From an uncultured Clostridium sp. (lineage in GTDB: Bacteria; Bacillota; Clostridia; Lachnospirales; Lachnospiraceae): a stretch of DNA of 64,000 nucleotides. The notes below the pieces were generated by a model, which was not told the origin of the DNA, did no database searches, and saw only the letters and a program-made list of their open reading frames with translations. The translations under genes were made by a program, and so were the position numbers. Of this stretch, positions 51,415-61,271 are shown one piece after another. The stretch lies in NCBI GenBank assembly GCA_937885015.1, contig CALAAS010000038.1:166018-230017 (forward strand), written 5' to 3'. The stretch's first letter is position 1; each line of letters opens with the position of its first letter.

Positions 51415-52704
51415 TTATATATCGTAAATGCTTTTAGATTTTACCAGTTTGGGACGATATCCAGCTTCCTTCAGCGCATCTACAATCCGCTCCTTATGCT
51501 CCGTTCCAAATGCCTCCACGGTAATGCGCAATTCCACAGCCGCATTCCGGTTGATGCTGACAAACTGGTTGTGTTCCAGCTTGATTACATTGCCCTGCTC
51601 CTGGGCCATCAGCGTTGCCACCTTGGCCAGCTCGCCCGGCTTATCCGGAAGGAGAACCGATACGGTAAAAATACGGTCTCTCTGGATTAAACCGTGCTGT
51701 ACCACAGATGCCATGGTAATCACGTCCATATTTCCGCCGCTCAGAATGGAGACAATTTTCTTTTTCTTCACATTCAGATGTTTCAGAGCCGCCACGGTCA
51801 GAAGTCCGGAATTCTCCACTACCATCTTATGATTCTCCACCATATCCAGGAACGCCACGATCAGCTCAGAATCTTCAATCGTGATGATGTCATCCACATT
51901 TTTCTGGATATAAGGGAACAGAAGATCCCCCGGTCTCTGCACTGCCGTGCCATCGGCAATGGTGCTGACTCCCGGAAGCGCCACTACCTTTCCTGCTTTC
52001 AGAGACTCCTGCATGCAATTGGCCCCTGCCGGCTCCACACCGATTACCCGAATCTTCGGATTCAGAAGCTTAGCCAGCGTTGCCACGCCTGTACACAGGC
52101 CGCCTCCGCCAATGGGTACTAAAATATAATCCACCGTTGGAAGCTCTTTGATAATCTCCATGGCAATGGTTCCCTGTCCCGTCGCCACATCCAGGTCATT
52201 GAACGGATGAATGAAGGTATAGCCATGCTCTGCCGCCAGCTGATTGGCACAGGCCAGAGCCTCATCAAACACATCACCGTGGAGAACCACCTCTGCTCCA
52301 TAGCTGCGAGTGCGGTTTACCTTCATAAGCGGTGTAGTTGTTGGCATTACGATCGTCGCCCGGCATCCTGCCAGTTTAGCTGCATAGGCCACACCTTGGG
52401 CATGGTTTCCCGCAGATGCCGTAATCAATCCTCTCTCCTTTTCCTCCTGGCTCAGGGTACTGATCTTATAGTATGCCCCCCGCACCTTATATGCGCCCGT
52501 ATACTGCATATTCTCCGGTTTAAAATATACCTTGTTTCCCGTCATATTGGAGAAATGCTCACTGTAAACCAGCTTTGTCTCAGAAATCACCTGGGCAACC
52601 GCTTCCGTTGCCTCCTCAAATTTTTCCAGAGAAAGGCCGCTTACCAGCTCTTCCTTTTCCATGTCCTGCTCTGCCTGATTTTTACTCTGTCCTTCCTTAC
52701 TCAT
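51415..52704 (-). CDS. threonine ammonia-lyase with ACT domain
   Basis: PLP enzyme that deaminates threonine to 2-oxobutanoate. 429 residues: GAYKVRGAYYK carries the PLP lysine, ASAGNHAQGVAY and the Gly loop PIGGGGLCTG bind cofactor phosphate. A C-terminal ACT domain (VLLPDKPGELAKVATLMAQE) marks the TdcB/IlvA-short type with possible regulation. Whether it serves isoleucine synthesis or catabolism is unclear. Confidence 0.92.
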   Translation of the reverse strand: MSKEGQSKNQAEQDMEKEELVSGLSLEKFEEATEAVAQVISETKLVYSEHFSNMTGNKVYFKPENMQYTGAYKVRGAYYKISTLSQEEKERGLITASAGNHAQGVAYAAKLAGCRATIVMPTTTPLMKVNRTRSYGAEVVLHGDVFDEALACANQLAAEHGYTFIHPFNDLDVATGQGTIAMEIIKELPTVDYILVPIGGGGLCTGVATLAKLLNPKIRVIGVEPAGANCMQESLKAGKVVALPGVSTIADGTAVQRPGDLLFPYIQKNVDDIITIEDSELIVAFLDMVENHKMVVENSGLLTVAALKHLNVKKKKIVSILSGGNMDVITMASVVQHGLIQRDRIFTVSVLLPDKPGELAKVATLMAQEQGNVIKLEHNQFVSINRNAAVELRITVEAFGTEHKERIVDALKEAGYRPKLVKSKSIYDI

Positions 52705-52741
52705 CGTAATCCTCCCATGCTTTCTATCTTCCTGCTACCGT

Positions 52742-53680
52742 TTATTCTGCACCCTGGCGCTCAAAAAGCGCATTGACAAAATCTCCGGCATTAAACTTCT
52801 GCAGATCATCAATTTTCTCGCCAATTCCCACGTATTTAACCGGAATTCCAAGTTCCGACTGAATTGCCACCGCAATGCCGCCCTTGGCAGTTCCATCCAG
52901 TTTTGTCAGAATAATGCCGGTAATATCGGCTACCTCCATAAACTGTCTGGCTTGGGAAAGAGCATTCTGCCCTGTGGTTCCATCCAGTACTACCAGCGTT
53001 TCCCGGTAAGCATCCGGATACTCTCTGTCAATAATTCGATTGATCTTTTTAAGCTCCTCCATCAGGTTCTTTTTATTGTGAAGGCGACCCGCCGTATCAC
53101 AGATCAGGACGTCTGCATTCCTTGATTTTGCAGCTGCAATGGCATCAAAAATTACGGCCGCCGGATCCGAGCCTTCTTGCTGGGCAATCAGCTCCACACC
53201 AGCCCGTCCGGCCCACTCGGTAAGCTGTTCGATGGCGGCCGCCCGGAATGTATCCGCCGCTGCCAGAAGAACGCGTTTTCCCTGGTCCTTCAGCTGGCCT
53301 GCCAGCTTTCCGGCTGAAGTGGTCTTTCCAACTCCGTTGACTCCGATTACAAGAACCACAGATCTGCGGTTCTCAAATTCATAGGCATTTTCTCCCAGAT
53401 CCATCTGCTCCTTGATGCTGTTGATCAGAAGCTCCTTACACTCGGATGGCTCTTTGATGTGATTTTCCTTTACCTTTTTCCGGAGATCCTCCATGATTGC
53501 CATGGTGGTCTGAATTCCCAGATCCCCCATGATCAGGGTTTCTTCTATTTCTTCATAAAAATCGTCGTCAATGGCAGAAAAGCCGCTGAATACCGAATCA
53601 ATTCCCGCCACAATGGAATTTCTTGTTTTGGTCAACCCCTCCACGAGGCGGCCAAAAAATCCTTTTTTCCCTTCACTCAT
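52742..53680 (-). CDS. ftsY: SRP receptor FtsY
   Basis: GTPase receptor for Ffh at the membrane. 312 residues with short N-terminal region: GVNGVGKTTSAGKLAGQL, DTFRAAAIEQL, CDTAGRLHNKKNLM, TKLDGTAKGG. The ATG overlaps smc by four bases, the common rnc-smc-ftsY order. Confidence 0.97.
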   Translation of the reverse strand: MSEGKKGFFGRLVEGLTKTRNSIVAGIDSVFSGFSAIDDDFYEEIEETLIMGDLGIQTTMAIMEDLRKKVKENHIKEPSECKELLINSIKEQMDLGENAYEFENRRSVVLVIGVNGVGKTTSAGKLAGQLKDQGKRVLLAAADTFRAAAIEQLTEWAGRAGVELIAQQEGSDPAAVIFDAIAAAKSRNADVLICDTAGRLHNKKNLMEELKKINRIIDREYPDAYRETLVVLDGTTGQNALSQARQFMEVADITGIILTKLDGTAKGGIAVAIQSELGIPVKYVGIGEKIDDLQKFNAGDFVNALFERQGAE

Positions 53681-56600
53681 CCTGTTTTTTCCTCCTTTTC
53701 CGCCTTTTCCAGTTCCTCTTCAATCAGACTGACAGATACCAGCGTGGATACCCCTTTCTCCTGCATGGTAATTCCATACAGACGATCGGAAGCCACCATG
53801 GTTCCCCGTCGATGGGTAATCACGATAAACTGCGTATCCCGGGTCAGTTTATGCAGATATCCGGCAAACCGATCCACATTGGAATCATCAAGCGCCGCCT
53901 CAATCTCATCCAGCAGGCAGAAGGGGGACGGTTTCAGATTCTGAATGGCAAATAGAAGCGCAATGGCCGTCAATGCCTTTTCCCCTCCGGACAACTGCAT
54001 CATATTCTGCAGCTTTTTCCCAGGCGGCTGGGAAATGATCTGGATTCCCGCCTCCAGAATATCATCATCCTCTGAAAGTTCCAGAGTTCCGGTTCCACCC
54101 CCAAACAGTTCCTTGAATACCTTATCAAATTCCCGCCGGATTTCTCCAAACTTTTCCTGAAACTGACGGCGCATTCCTGTATCCAGCTCTCCAATAATCT
54201 GAAGAAGCGCCGTCTCCGCCGCTGCCAGATCATCGTGCTGTGCTTTCATAAACTCATAGCGCTCTGAAATTTCCCGAAAATCCTCAATGGCATTGACATT
54301 GACATTTCCCAGGCCCCGAATCGCCTGTTTTCTTCCTTCAATGATTTTCTTAAGCTCCGAAATCCCCGGAAGCGATGTATCTCTCAATTCCTCTGCCGTA
54401 GCAAAGGTCAATTCATATTCACTCCACATATAGCTGGTCTGGCTGTCCAGCCGCTCTTCCAGCCGCTCCTTCTGATTCTGCAGGCGAAAACTGTCCCGCT
54501 CCAGATGGGTAAGGCGATCCGTCAGTTCCTCCTTCTGATCAAAAAAACGCTTCTGCTGCCCGGCCTTTTCCTCTTTCTCCGCCGTCAGCATTTTTAACTT
54601 TTCGGCCAGTCCGTTTCGCTTTTCTTCCTCCCCGGAGATCTGCGTTCTGATTCGACAAATTTCCTCTTCCCGGTTTTCAATGGCCTGACTGCTGTCATGG
54701 TGTCCCTGCCCAAGCTCCCGTTTTTCTTCCTCCAGCCGCTGCGCCTCCCCGGCCACACGCCGCAGATTTTCCCCGGCAAAGCTATCCTTTTGGCGAATCT
54801 GGGAAGCCTCCAGCTGAACGCCGGCCAACTCCCTGGAAGCCAGATCCCGCTGGCCCTTCAGAGCCTCCAGCTTAGCACTCAGTGATTCCACCTCGCCATT
54901 TCCTCTCCGGCCGGCTTCCTCCAGCTTTTCTGTCTCCAGAATAAGCTCCTCTTTCTTTTCCCGCAGATCCCCCACCTGTGTCTCCAAATCTCTGTTTTCC
55001 AGAACCAGATCCTCTGAAGATTCCCGGATCTCCTGCTGTTTCTTCTCCAGCTGACGAATTTCCACTTCAATGGTATTCTGCTCCAGGCGAAGGGCCTGTC
55101 TGCTACCGCTGATTTCCTCCAGTTTTTTTCGGGCCTCTGCCAGCTCCTTCTCATTCTTCAAAAGTTCCGCCTGGATGGATTCCACTTGCAGAATCGCCTT
55201 TTTACAGGCCTCCTCCAGCTCTTCAATCTCCCTTCGGCGTCCCAACAGATTGCTGCTGTTTTTAAAAGCGCCTCCAGTCATGGAACCACCGGCACTTAGC
55301 AGCTCTCCGTCCAAGGTTACAATCCGAAGACTGTACCGGTATTTTTTTGCCAGAGCAATGGCATGATCAATCTGATCCACCACGACCACCCGCCCAAGCA
55401 GATTGGATACCAAACCACGGTAGATCTCCCCGGCGCTTACCAAATCACTGGCCAGTCCCAGCACCCCCGGTTCCCGAAGGGCCCCTGGCTGACTGAAGGC
55501 ATTTTTTCGATCCATACTGGTCAGCGGCAAAAAGGTAGCCCGTCCATACCGGTTTTTCTTTAAATACTCAATCAGCTGCTTGGCCGTCTGCTCAGAATCC
55601 GTCACAATATTCTGAATACTGCCGCCCAGCGCCGTTTCAATAGCTGTTTCGTATTCCCGAGTCGTGGAAATAAGATCTGCCACCACCCCATGCACGCCGG
55701 CAATCCGATCTCTGGCCTCCATGACCCGGCGGATGCTGCCTCCATACCCTTCGTAGCGCTCGGCCAGGTTCCGCAGGGACTCCAGTCTGGTATGGCTGGT
55801 ATGGTAAGTCTGCTGCGTATCTGACAGACGGCGGTTCAGGCGTTTTACCTCTGCCTCCGCCTGTTCCCGGCGCTGAACCTCGTGGTGTTCCTGCCTGAGA
55901 AGTTCCTCCATTTTCTCAGAAATATGCAAAAGCTTCTCCTTCTCTGCCTTTTTCTGTTCTTCCTGAACCGACTCATCACTTTTAAATTTCAGGAGTTTCT
56001 GGCTGACCTCCGCCCGACGCACATCCACCTGCTCCAGCATGGTCTCATAGCGCTGCCGCTTTACCGCCAGTTCCGCCTTATCATTGAGCGCTGCAATAAT
56101 CGCAGCTTTAGAAGTCTCCATGGCCTGCTCTGTTTCTGTCAGATTTCTATCAATAGACAGCAGGCCTTCCTCCGCCGTCTCCAGCTTCTCCCGGATCCGG
56201 CCGATTTCTCCGCTTAAGTCTTCCCTCTCTTTTCGGTACTCCTCCTCCTGGCGCCGTTTTTCCTCAATTTCTCCGTCAATGGAGGCAATCCGGCTTTGGA
56301 TGTGTTCTTCATTCATCCGCTCCGTATTGATCTGCTCCCGCAAAACGTCAATACGGCCTTCCAGCGTCTGTTTTTCCACGTCGGACCGGCCCAGCTCTTC
56401 CCGGCTCTCTGCCATCTGCTGTTCCAGCGTCTCCAGCGCCTGGCCCAGGTTCTCATAGGCCACCTTCAGCTTTCTTGTCTCTTCCTCCACCGATTCCCGG
56501 TCTCCGGCCAGCACCGCTTCCTTCTCCTCCACGGATCGGAGCTGTCCCCGCACTTCCTCGGATTCTGTCAGAAACAGGTTGACCTCGTAATTCTTAAGCT

Positions 56601-57261
56601 CTTCTCTGAGCCGCAAATATTCCTTCGCTGTTTCCGCCTGCTTTTCCAGCGGCCCCACTTGCTTTTCCAGCTCTGCAAGAATATCACAGACCCGAAGAAG
56701 GTTCTGTTTTTCATCCTCCAGCTTTTTTTGAGCAATCAATTTGCGCCGCTTAAATTTCACAATTCCCGCCGCTTCATCAAACAGTTCCCGCCGTTCCTCC
56801 GGCTTTCCACTCAAAATCCGATCAATCTGACCCTGTCCAATGATGGAATAGCCTTCCTTTCCGATACCTGTATCATAAAACAACTCGTTGATATCCTTTA
56901 AACGACAGGCGCTCCCGTTGATCCGGTATTCGCTCTCACCAGAGCGGTAAAGCCGTCTGGAAATCGTTACCTCCTCAAAATCAATGGGAAGTTTATGATC
57001 CCGGTTGTCCAGGGTAATGGCCACATAGGCAAACCCCTGAGGTTTTCGCAGCTCCGTCCCTGCAAAAATAACATCCTGCATGGTCCCGCCGCGCAGCTGC
57101 TTGCTGCGCTGTTCTCCCAGCACCCAGCGGACTGCATCCGCCACATTGCTTTTTCCGCTTCCGTTTGGCCCAACTATCCCTGTAATCCCATTGTGAAATT
57201 CAAACAGAATCTTATTGGCAAAGGATTTAAATCCTTGAATTTCAATACTCTTTAAATACAT
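53677..57261 (-). CDS. smc: chromosome segregation ATPase SMC
   Basis: 1194 residues. Walker A GPNGSGKSNVADAVRWVLGE near residue 32; coiled coil (about 170-500); hinge (about 510-670, GVVADLISTTREYETAIETA); second coiled coil; then the signature LSGGEKALTAIALLFAIQ and Walker B PFCLLDEIEAALDDSNV. Condenses and segregates DNA. Overlaps rnc by ten bases and ftsY by four. Confidence 0.97.
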   Translation of the reverse strand: MYLKSIEIQGFKSFANKILFEFHNGITGIVGPNGSGKSNVADAVRWVLGEQRSKQLRGGTMQDVIFAGTELRKPQGFAYVAITLDNRDHKLPIDFEEVTISRRLYRSGESEYRINGSACRLKDINELFYDTGIGKEGYSIIGQGQIDRILSGKPEERRELFDEAAGIVKFKRRKLIAQKKLEDEKQNLLRVCDILAELEKQVGPLEKQAETAKEYLRLREELKNYEVNLFLTESEEVRGQLRSVEEKEAVLAGDRESVEEETRKLKVAYENLGQALETLEQQMAESREELGRSDVEKQTLEGRIDVLREQINTERMNEEHIQSRIASIDGEIEEKRRQEEEYRKEREDLSGEIGRIREKLETAEEGLLSIDRNLTETEQAMETSKAAIIAALNDKAELAVKRQRYETMLEQVDVRRAEVSQKLLKFKSDESVQEEQKKAEKEKLLHISEKMEELLRQEHHEVQRREQAEAEVKRLNRRLSDTQQTYHTSHTRLESLRNLAERYEGYGGSIRRVMEARDRIAGVHGVVADLISTTREYETAIETALGGSIQNIVTDSEQTAKQLIEYLKKNRYGRATFLPLTSMDRKNAFSQPGALREPGVLGLASDLVSAGEIYRGLVSNLLGRVVVVDQIDHAIALAKKYRYSLRIVTLDGELLSAGGSMTGGAFKNSSNLLGRRREIEELEEACKKAILQVESIQAELLKNEKELAEARKKLEEISGSRQALRLEQNTIEVEIRQLEKKQQEIRESSEDLVLENRDLETQVGDLREKKEELILETEKLEEAGRRGNGEVESLSAKLEALKGQRDLASRELAGVQLEASQIRQKDSFAGENLRRVAGEAQRLEEEKRELGQGHHDSSQAIENREEEICRIRTQISGEEEKRNGLAEKLKMLTAEKEEKAGQQKRFFDQKEELTDRLTHLERDSFRLQNQKERLEERLDSQTSYMWSEYELTFATAEELRDTSLPGISELKKIIEGRKQAIRGLGNVNVNAIEDFREISERYEFMKAQHDDLAAAETALLQIIGELDTGMRRQFQEKFGEIRREFDKVFKELFGGGTGTLELSEDDDILEAGIQIISQPPGKKLQNMMQLSGGEKALTAIALLFAIQNLKPSPFCLLDEIEAALDDSNVDRFAGYLHKLTRDTQFIVITHRRGTMVASDRLYGITMQEKGVSTLVSVSLIEEELEKAEKEEKTG

Positions 57262-57956
57262 GCTTTGTCCTGCCCGCCCTTGATTTTAAGAAGACCCCGA
57301 TAGGCGGCCATCTGTTCCGCCGCCTTTTTGCTTCTTCCAGTTCCGCGTCCCAGCTCCTGATCTCCGATGCGCACGGACACTTCAAATTTTTTATTGTGAT
57401 CCGGCCCGTCTTCCTTTAAAAGCACGTAAGTAAGCGGAGTTTCGTATCTGCTCTGCACCAGCTCCTGTAAGATCGTCTTGCTATCGTAAAAGAGTTTTTT
57501 ATGTTCCACATCATTGAGAACAAACCGGTAAATAAAGTCTTTTGCGCTAGCAAAACCACCGTCCAGATAAATGGCTCCAATCAGTGCCTCCAGAGCATCC
57601 GAAACCACGGAATCACGCATACGGCCTCCTGTTGCATCTTCCCCTTTTCCCAAAAGCAGATACGAACCCAGGCCGAAATCCTGAGCGCACAGAGCCAGCG
57701 TCGGCTCACAGACCATGCTGGCTCTCGTCTTCGTCATGTCGCCCTCCGGCATGGTCGGGTATTCGTGAAACAAGAAATCACTGGATACCAACTCCAGCAC
57801 AGCATCCCCCAGAAATTCCAGGCGCTCATTACAGCCAAGTTTCCCCATCCGCCTCTCATTGGCATAGGAGCTGTGAATCAGCGCCTGCTCGAAAAGGCTT
57901 TCATTCTGAAACTGGTATCCAATTTTCTCCTCCAGTTCCCTTCTTTTTTTATCCAT
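57252..57956 (-). CDS. rnc: ribonuclease III
   Basis: Cuts double-stranded RNA in rRNA and mRNA processing. 234 residues: NERLEFLGDAVLELVSSDFL (catalytic acids), ALIGAIYLDGG and a C-terminal dsRBD (ELGRGTGRSKKAAEQMAAYR). I start at 57954-57956 after GAGGAAG; the upstream codons reach into the terminator zone. Confidence 0.96.
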   Translation of the reverse strand: MDKKRRELEEKIGYQFQNESLFEQALIHSSYANERRMGKLGCNERLEFLGDAVLELVSSDFLFHEYPTMPEGDMTKTRASMVCEPTLALCAQDFGLGSYLLLGKGEDATGGRMRDSVVSDALEALIGAIYLDGGFASAKDFIYRFVLNDVEHKKLFYDSKTILQELVQSRYETPLTYVLLKEDGPDHNKKFEVSVRIGDQELGRGTGRSKKAAEQMAAYRGLLKIKGGQDKACI

Positions 57957-57990
57957 ACTCTTCCTCTTTTCCCACTGTCCTCCGCCTCGT

Positions 57991-58041
57991 AAAGAAGGCT
58001 GAGCCGCCATCTGACGATCTTCTCAGAATTGACGCTCAGCC
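57991..58041 (-). terminator. terminator between acpP and rnc
   Basis: Minus strand GGCTGAG and CTCAGCC form the stem base around a 31-nt loop, followed by TTCTTT. It would partly separate plsX-acpP from rnc-smc-ftsY. Confidence 0.6.
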
Positions 58042-58065
58042 CTAATACGCGACAGCGCGCAGATT

Positions 58066-58296
58066 TTAATTTAAAGCACTCTTAATCTGCTCAACCGCAT
58101 CGCCCACAGTTGCAATTTTTTCTGCCGCTTCGGTCGGAATCTCGATATCGAATTCTTCTTCAATCCCCATGATGATCTGGAAAATGTCCAGAGAATCCGC
58201 TCCCAGGTCATCTACAAAGGTTGTGTTCATCGTAATCTCGTCCGCATCGACATTCAACACCTCTGAAATAATGTTCTGCAATTTTTCGAATTCCAT
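58066..58296 (-). CDS. acpP: acyl carrier protein
   Basis: 76 residues with DDLGADSLDIFQIIMGIEEE, whose Ser carries phosphopantetheine. Acidic and helical. 38 bases after plsX; fatty-acid carrier. Confidence 0.97.
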   Translation of the reverse strand: MEFEKLQNIISEVLNVDADEITMNTTFVDDLGADSLDIFQIIMGIEEEFDIEIPTEAAEKIATVGDAVEQIKSALN

Positions 58297-58334
58297 ATTC
58301 CTCTTCCTCTCTTACCTTTCTTTGTTTTTATGAT

Positions 58335-59357
58335 TTATTCCTGGTCTGCCCCGCCTTCTTCCCCCGAAAACAGGCTCTCCTTAATTTTTTCATTGATCTG
58401 CTGCTCTTTAAAGGTCACACACTGCAAAATAGCGTTGCACACCTCGGTGCGCTTGGAATTTCCATGGGTCTTTACAACCAGACCTTTGAGTCCCAGAAGC
58501 GGCGCCCCGCCATACTGGCTGGCATCGAAACTTTTGAGTGTCTCCTTTAAGGCCGGCTTTACAAGAAGAGCACCAATCTTGGAGCGCAGATTCCGCATCA
58601 TACCGCCCTTTACCTTGCTGATCAGGGTAGCTCCCACCCCTTCATACAGCTTCAGAATGACATTTCCCACAAAAGCCTCTGAGACAATGACATCCGCTCC
58701 GCCATGGGGAATTTCTCTGGCCTCAATACTGCCGATAAAGTGAATATCCTGACAGGCTTTCAACAGAGGGAATGTCTCCTTTACCAGCGCATTTCCCTTT
58801 TCTTCCTCTGCTCCGATATTGACAATGGCCACACGCGGTTTTTTGATTCCCATCACATGTTCCATATAGATGGAACCCATCTTGGCAAACTGAACGAGGT
58901 GAGATGGTCTTGCATCCACATTGGCCCCGCAGTCAATCAACAGCGACACTCCCTTTTCTGTTGGAATCAGAGGTGCCAGAGGCGGCCTCTCCACGCCCTT
59001 AATACGGCCTACAATAACCTGGCCGCCCACCAGAATGGCCCCAGAGCTTCCTGCGGAACAAAAAGCGTCTGCCTCGCCGCAGCGCACCATATTCATCCCC
59101 ACCACGATTGAAGAATCCTTCTTTTTGCGAATGGCGTTGACCGGCGGTTCCTCCGTCTCAATGACTTCCGTTGCATTTACAATCTCAATCCGTTCTTTAT
59201 TATATGTATGCTTATTCAGTTCTTCTGATACAATCTCTTCTTTTCCCACCAGGGTAATTTTAATATCTTTTCCTGACTCAGCCGCCATGACTGCTCCGGC
59301 TACAATTTCGCCTGGGGCATGATCGCCCCCCATGGCATCCACTGCTATTCTTACCAT
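58335..59357 (-). CDS. plsX: phosphate acyltransferase PlsX
   Basis: Makes acyl-phosphate from acyl-ACP for phospholipid synthesis. 340 residues: VRIAVDAMGGDHAPGEIVAG, FCSAGSSGAILVGG and SEAFVGNVILKLYEG. The C-terminal 25 residues are charged. Ribosome site AAAGGAGA. A MITE sits 19 bases upstream of the ATG, so its promoter is now in or beyond that insertion. No fapR gene is seen. Confidence 0.95.
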   Translation of the reverse strand: MVRIAVDAMGGDHAPGEIVAGAVMAAESGKDIKITLVGKEEIVSEELNKHTYNKERIEIVNATEVIETEEPPVNAIRKKKDSSIVVGMNMVRCGEADAFCSAGSSGAILVGGQVIVGRIKGVERPPLAPLIPTEKGVSLLIDCGANVDARPSHLVQFAKMGSIYMEHVMGIKKPRVAIVNIGAEEEKGNALVKETFPLLKACQDIHFIGSIEAREIPHGGADVIVSEAFVGNVILKLYEGVGATLISKVKGGMMRNLRSKIGALLVKPALKETLKSFDASQYGGAPLLGLKGLVVKTHGNSKRTEVCNAILQCVTFKEQQINEKIKESLFSGEEGGADQE

Positions 59358-59383
59358 ATGCCTTCTGTCTCCTTTACTATAAA

Positions 59384-59576
59384 GATTAGGGTGTCAAAAG
59401 GGTAATTTTAGTAAAAACACGCTTTCCCACAATAAAGTGCATGGGCATGTAGGGTGAAAATAGATATTTTTTTGCTGTATTTCTCCCACTTGCTATTCTA
59501 ATAAGCACAGTTTTTTGGGATTCATATTTTTCTCATGCGTCATTCCTTCTTAAAATGACCTTTTGACACCCGAATC
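59384..59576. mobile_element. MITE, 193 bp, with TIRs and 7-bp target duplication
   Basis: Terminal inverted repeats begin GATTAGGGTGTCAAAAG at the left and GATTCGGGTGTCAAAAG (complement) at the right, and stay similar for about 28 bp. The flanks carry an exact direct repeat CTATAAA at 59377-59383 and 59577-59583. No transposase frame inside. The insertion is in the plsX leader. Confidence 0.8.
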
Positions 59577-59610
59577 CTATAAAATAATATACTAAAGATT
59601 ATTTGATAAA

Positions 59611-60510
59611 TCAATCACATTTTTTAACAAGCCATCTCTCCAGCGCAGAAAGGCTGGCAGAAGCATCCTGGCGTCCAATCTCATACACTGTCTGAAGTTT
59701 TTCCGGACTATGTTCCATCCGCCCGATGGTTAGTTCCCGACTGGGACGAACCACAAAAATTTTTCCCTCCTTTTCCATCTTCCGAATGTCTTCGACGGTC
59801 TGATTATAAACCAGATACCGGTTTTGAAGTGCCTCTGCAAAAGCCGGATATTTTCGAAAAAACAGCTGCGGAAGCCATTTATGCTCCGGTTTCTTTACAT
59901 ACCCGTCATGGCGGGTCAGAACAGCCACACACCGGGTATACCCCATATTCATAAATGCCTGGACAGGGATACTGTCGGTACAGCCGCCATCTAAAAGCTT
60001 CCTTCCCTCTGTATTCACAATCCTGGAAACATAGGGAAGAGAGGCCGTAGCGCGAAACAGCTCCACTTGATTTTTCATATCCGTAACAGGCAGATATTCG
60101 GCTTTTCCCGTCTCCACGTTACTGCAGGTAACATAAAACTCCGTTTCCGATTGTTCGAACGCTTCATAATCATAGGGATCCAGGCGGTTCGGAAGATCCT
60201 CATAGCAGAATTTCCGTCCCACAATATCTCCCGTTTTTAACAGATTTCTCCAGCTCATAAATCTGGGATCCTGACAATATTTTTTATAATACCGAATACT
60301 CCTTCCCTTCTGGCCGGACACAAATGAAGCGCCGTGAATTGCCCCGGCCGAAACACCGATCACACCGTCAAAACAAATCCCCCGCTCCATCCAGACATCC
60401 AAAACGCCTGCAGTATAAATTCCGCGCATCCCGCCGCCCTCCAGCACCAGGCCCCGTCGATCTATGTCTTTTATCTGTTTTTTATATATTCTGTTCTTCT
60501 CTTCCGCCAA
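59611..60510 (-). CDS. patatin-like phospholipase
   Basis: 299 residues. LVLEGGGMRGIYTAGVL is the oxyanion loop, GVSAGAIHGASF holds the nucleophile Ser (GxSxG) and DGGCTDSIPV the Asp of the dyad. The catalytic pair is intact, so it should hydrolyse acyl esters. No signal peptide, so it is cytoplasmic or peripheral. Substrate unknown. Confidence 0.9.
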   Translation of the reverse strand: MAEEKNRIYKKQIKDIDRRGLVLEGGGMRGIYTAGVLDVWMERGICFDGVIGVSAGAIHGASFVSGQKGRSIRYYKKYCQDPRFMSWRNLLKTGDIVGRKFCYEDLPNRLDPYDYEAFEQSETEFYVTCSNVETGKAEYLPVTDMKNQVELFRATASLPYVSRIVNTEGRKLLDGGCTDSIPVQAFMNMGYTRCVAVLTRHDGYVKKPEHKWLPQLFFRKYPAFAEALQNRYLVYNQTVEDIRKMEKEGKIFVVRPSRELTIGRMEHSPEKLQTVYEIGRQDASASLSALERWLVKKCD

Positions 60511-60563
60511 TCCATTCTCTCCCTTTCATTTATAATATCAGGTTAAACCCTCTCAATGCCTCT

Positions 60564-60600
60564 AAAAAAGCGGGAGCCGCATCTGCAACATCCCACTTTT
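60564..60600 (-). terminator. terminator after the cytidylate-kinase-like gene
   Basis: Minus strand AAGTGGGA pairs with TCCCGCTT (one G-U), then TTTT. It lies about 20 bases past the stop. Confidence 0.75.
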
Positions 60601-60620
60601 CTTCTCTAATGCCATTTGTA

Positions 60621-61244
60621 TTACAGCCGTTCTATCCTTGCCCGGATATACTGTTCCAGGATATCCGCTGTTCCCTCGATCCCCAGCCGACTGCTGTTGA
60701 CACAGATATCGTAATTTCTCGAATCGCCCCATCGTCCCTTGCAGTAAGAATTATGATAGGATTTTCGTCTCCAGTCCTTGCGCGTCATCATAGATTGGGC
60801 ATCCGGCTCTGACAGGTGATACAGATCCATAATCCGGCGACGCTTTGGTTCCTCATCGCCCACAATATAAATCGTAATCAGTCCATCGTAATCTTTCAGA
60901 ACCATTTCCGAACACCGTCCCACTACTACAAACGATTCTCCTGCGTCCGCCCGGCGCTTCAAAAAATCAAACTGCATCTGTGCCAGATGATCTGCCAGGG
61001 AGCTGGAATGACCGCTCACGGTTCTGGAAAACAATTTACTCGCCGGCTTTTCATCGTATTTAGCCAGCGTTTTCTGATCCACCTCTTTTTCTCTGGCAAT
61101 TTCCTCCAGCATTCGGTGATCATAAATAGGAAGTTCAAACCGTTTGGAAAGAATCTCCGCAATCATATGTCCTCCGCTTCCAAACTGGCGCCCTACCGAA
61201 ATAATAACCCTCTGTTTTCTCCCATCTTCTCTTTTCTCTTCCAT
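60621..61244 (-). CDS. cytidylate kinase-like family protein
   Basis: 207 residues with the P-loop VISVGRQFGSGGHMIAEILS and a later RKDWRRKSYHNSYCKGRWGD. This is the AAA_26 / cytidylate-kinase-2 type, distinct from true cmk. Probably a nucleotide or small-molecule kinase; substrate unknown. 27 bases after the transporter gene, likely one transcript. Confidence 0.85.
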   Translation of the reverse strand: MEEKREDGRKQRVIISVGRQFGSGGHMIAEILSKRFELPIYDHRMLEEIAREKEVDQKTLAKYDEKPASKLFSRTVSGHSSSLADHLAQMQFDFLKRRADAGESFVVVGRCSEMVLKDYDGLITIYIVGDEEPKRRRIMDLYHLSEPDAQSMMTRKDWRRKSYHNSYCKGRWGDSRNYDICVNSSRLGIEGTADILEQYIRARIERL

Positions 61245-61271
61245 ATCCCCGCCTCCTTCTGATCCGGAATT

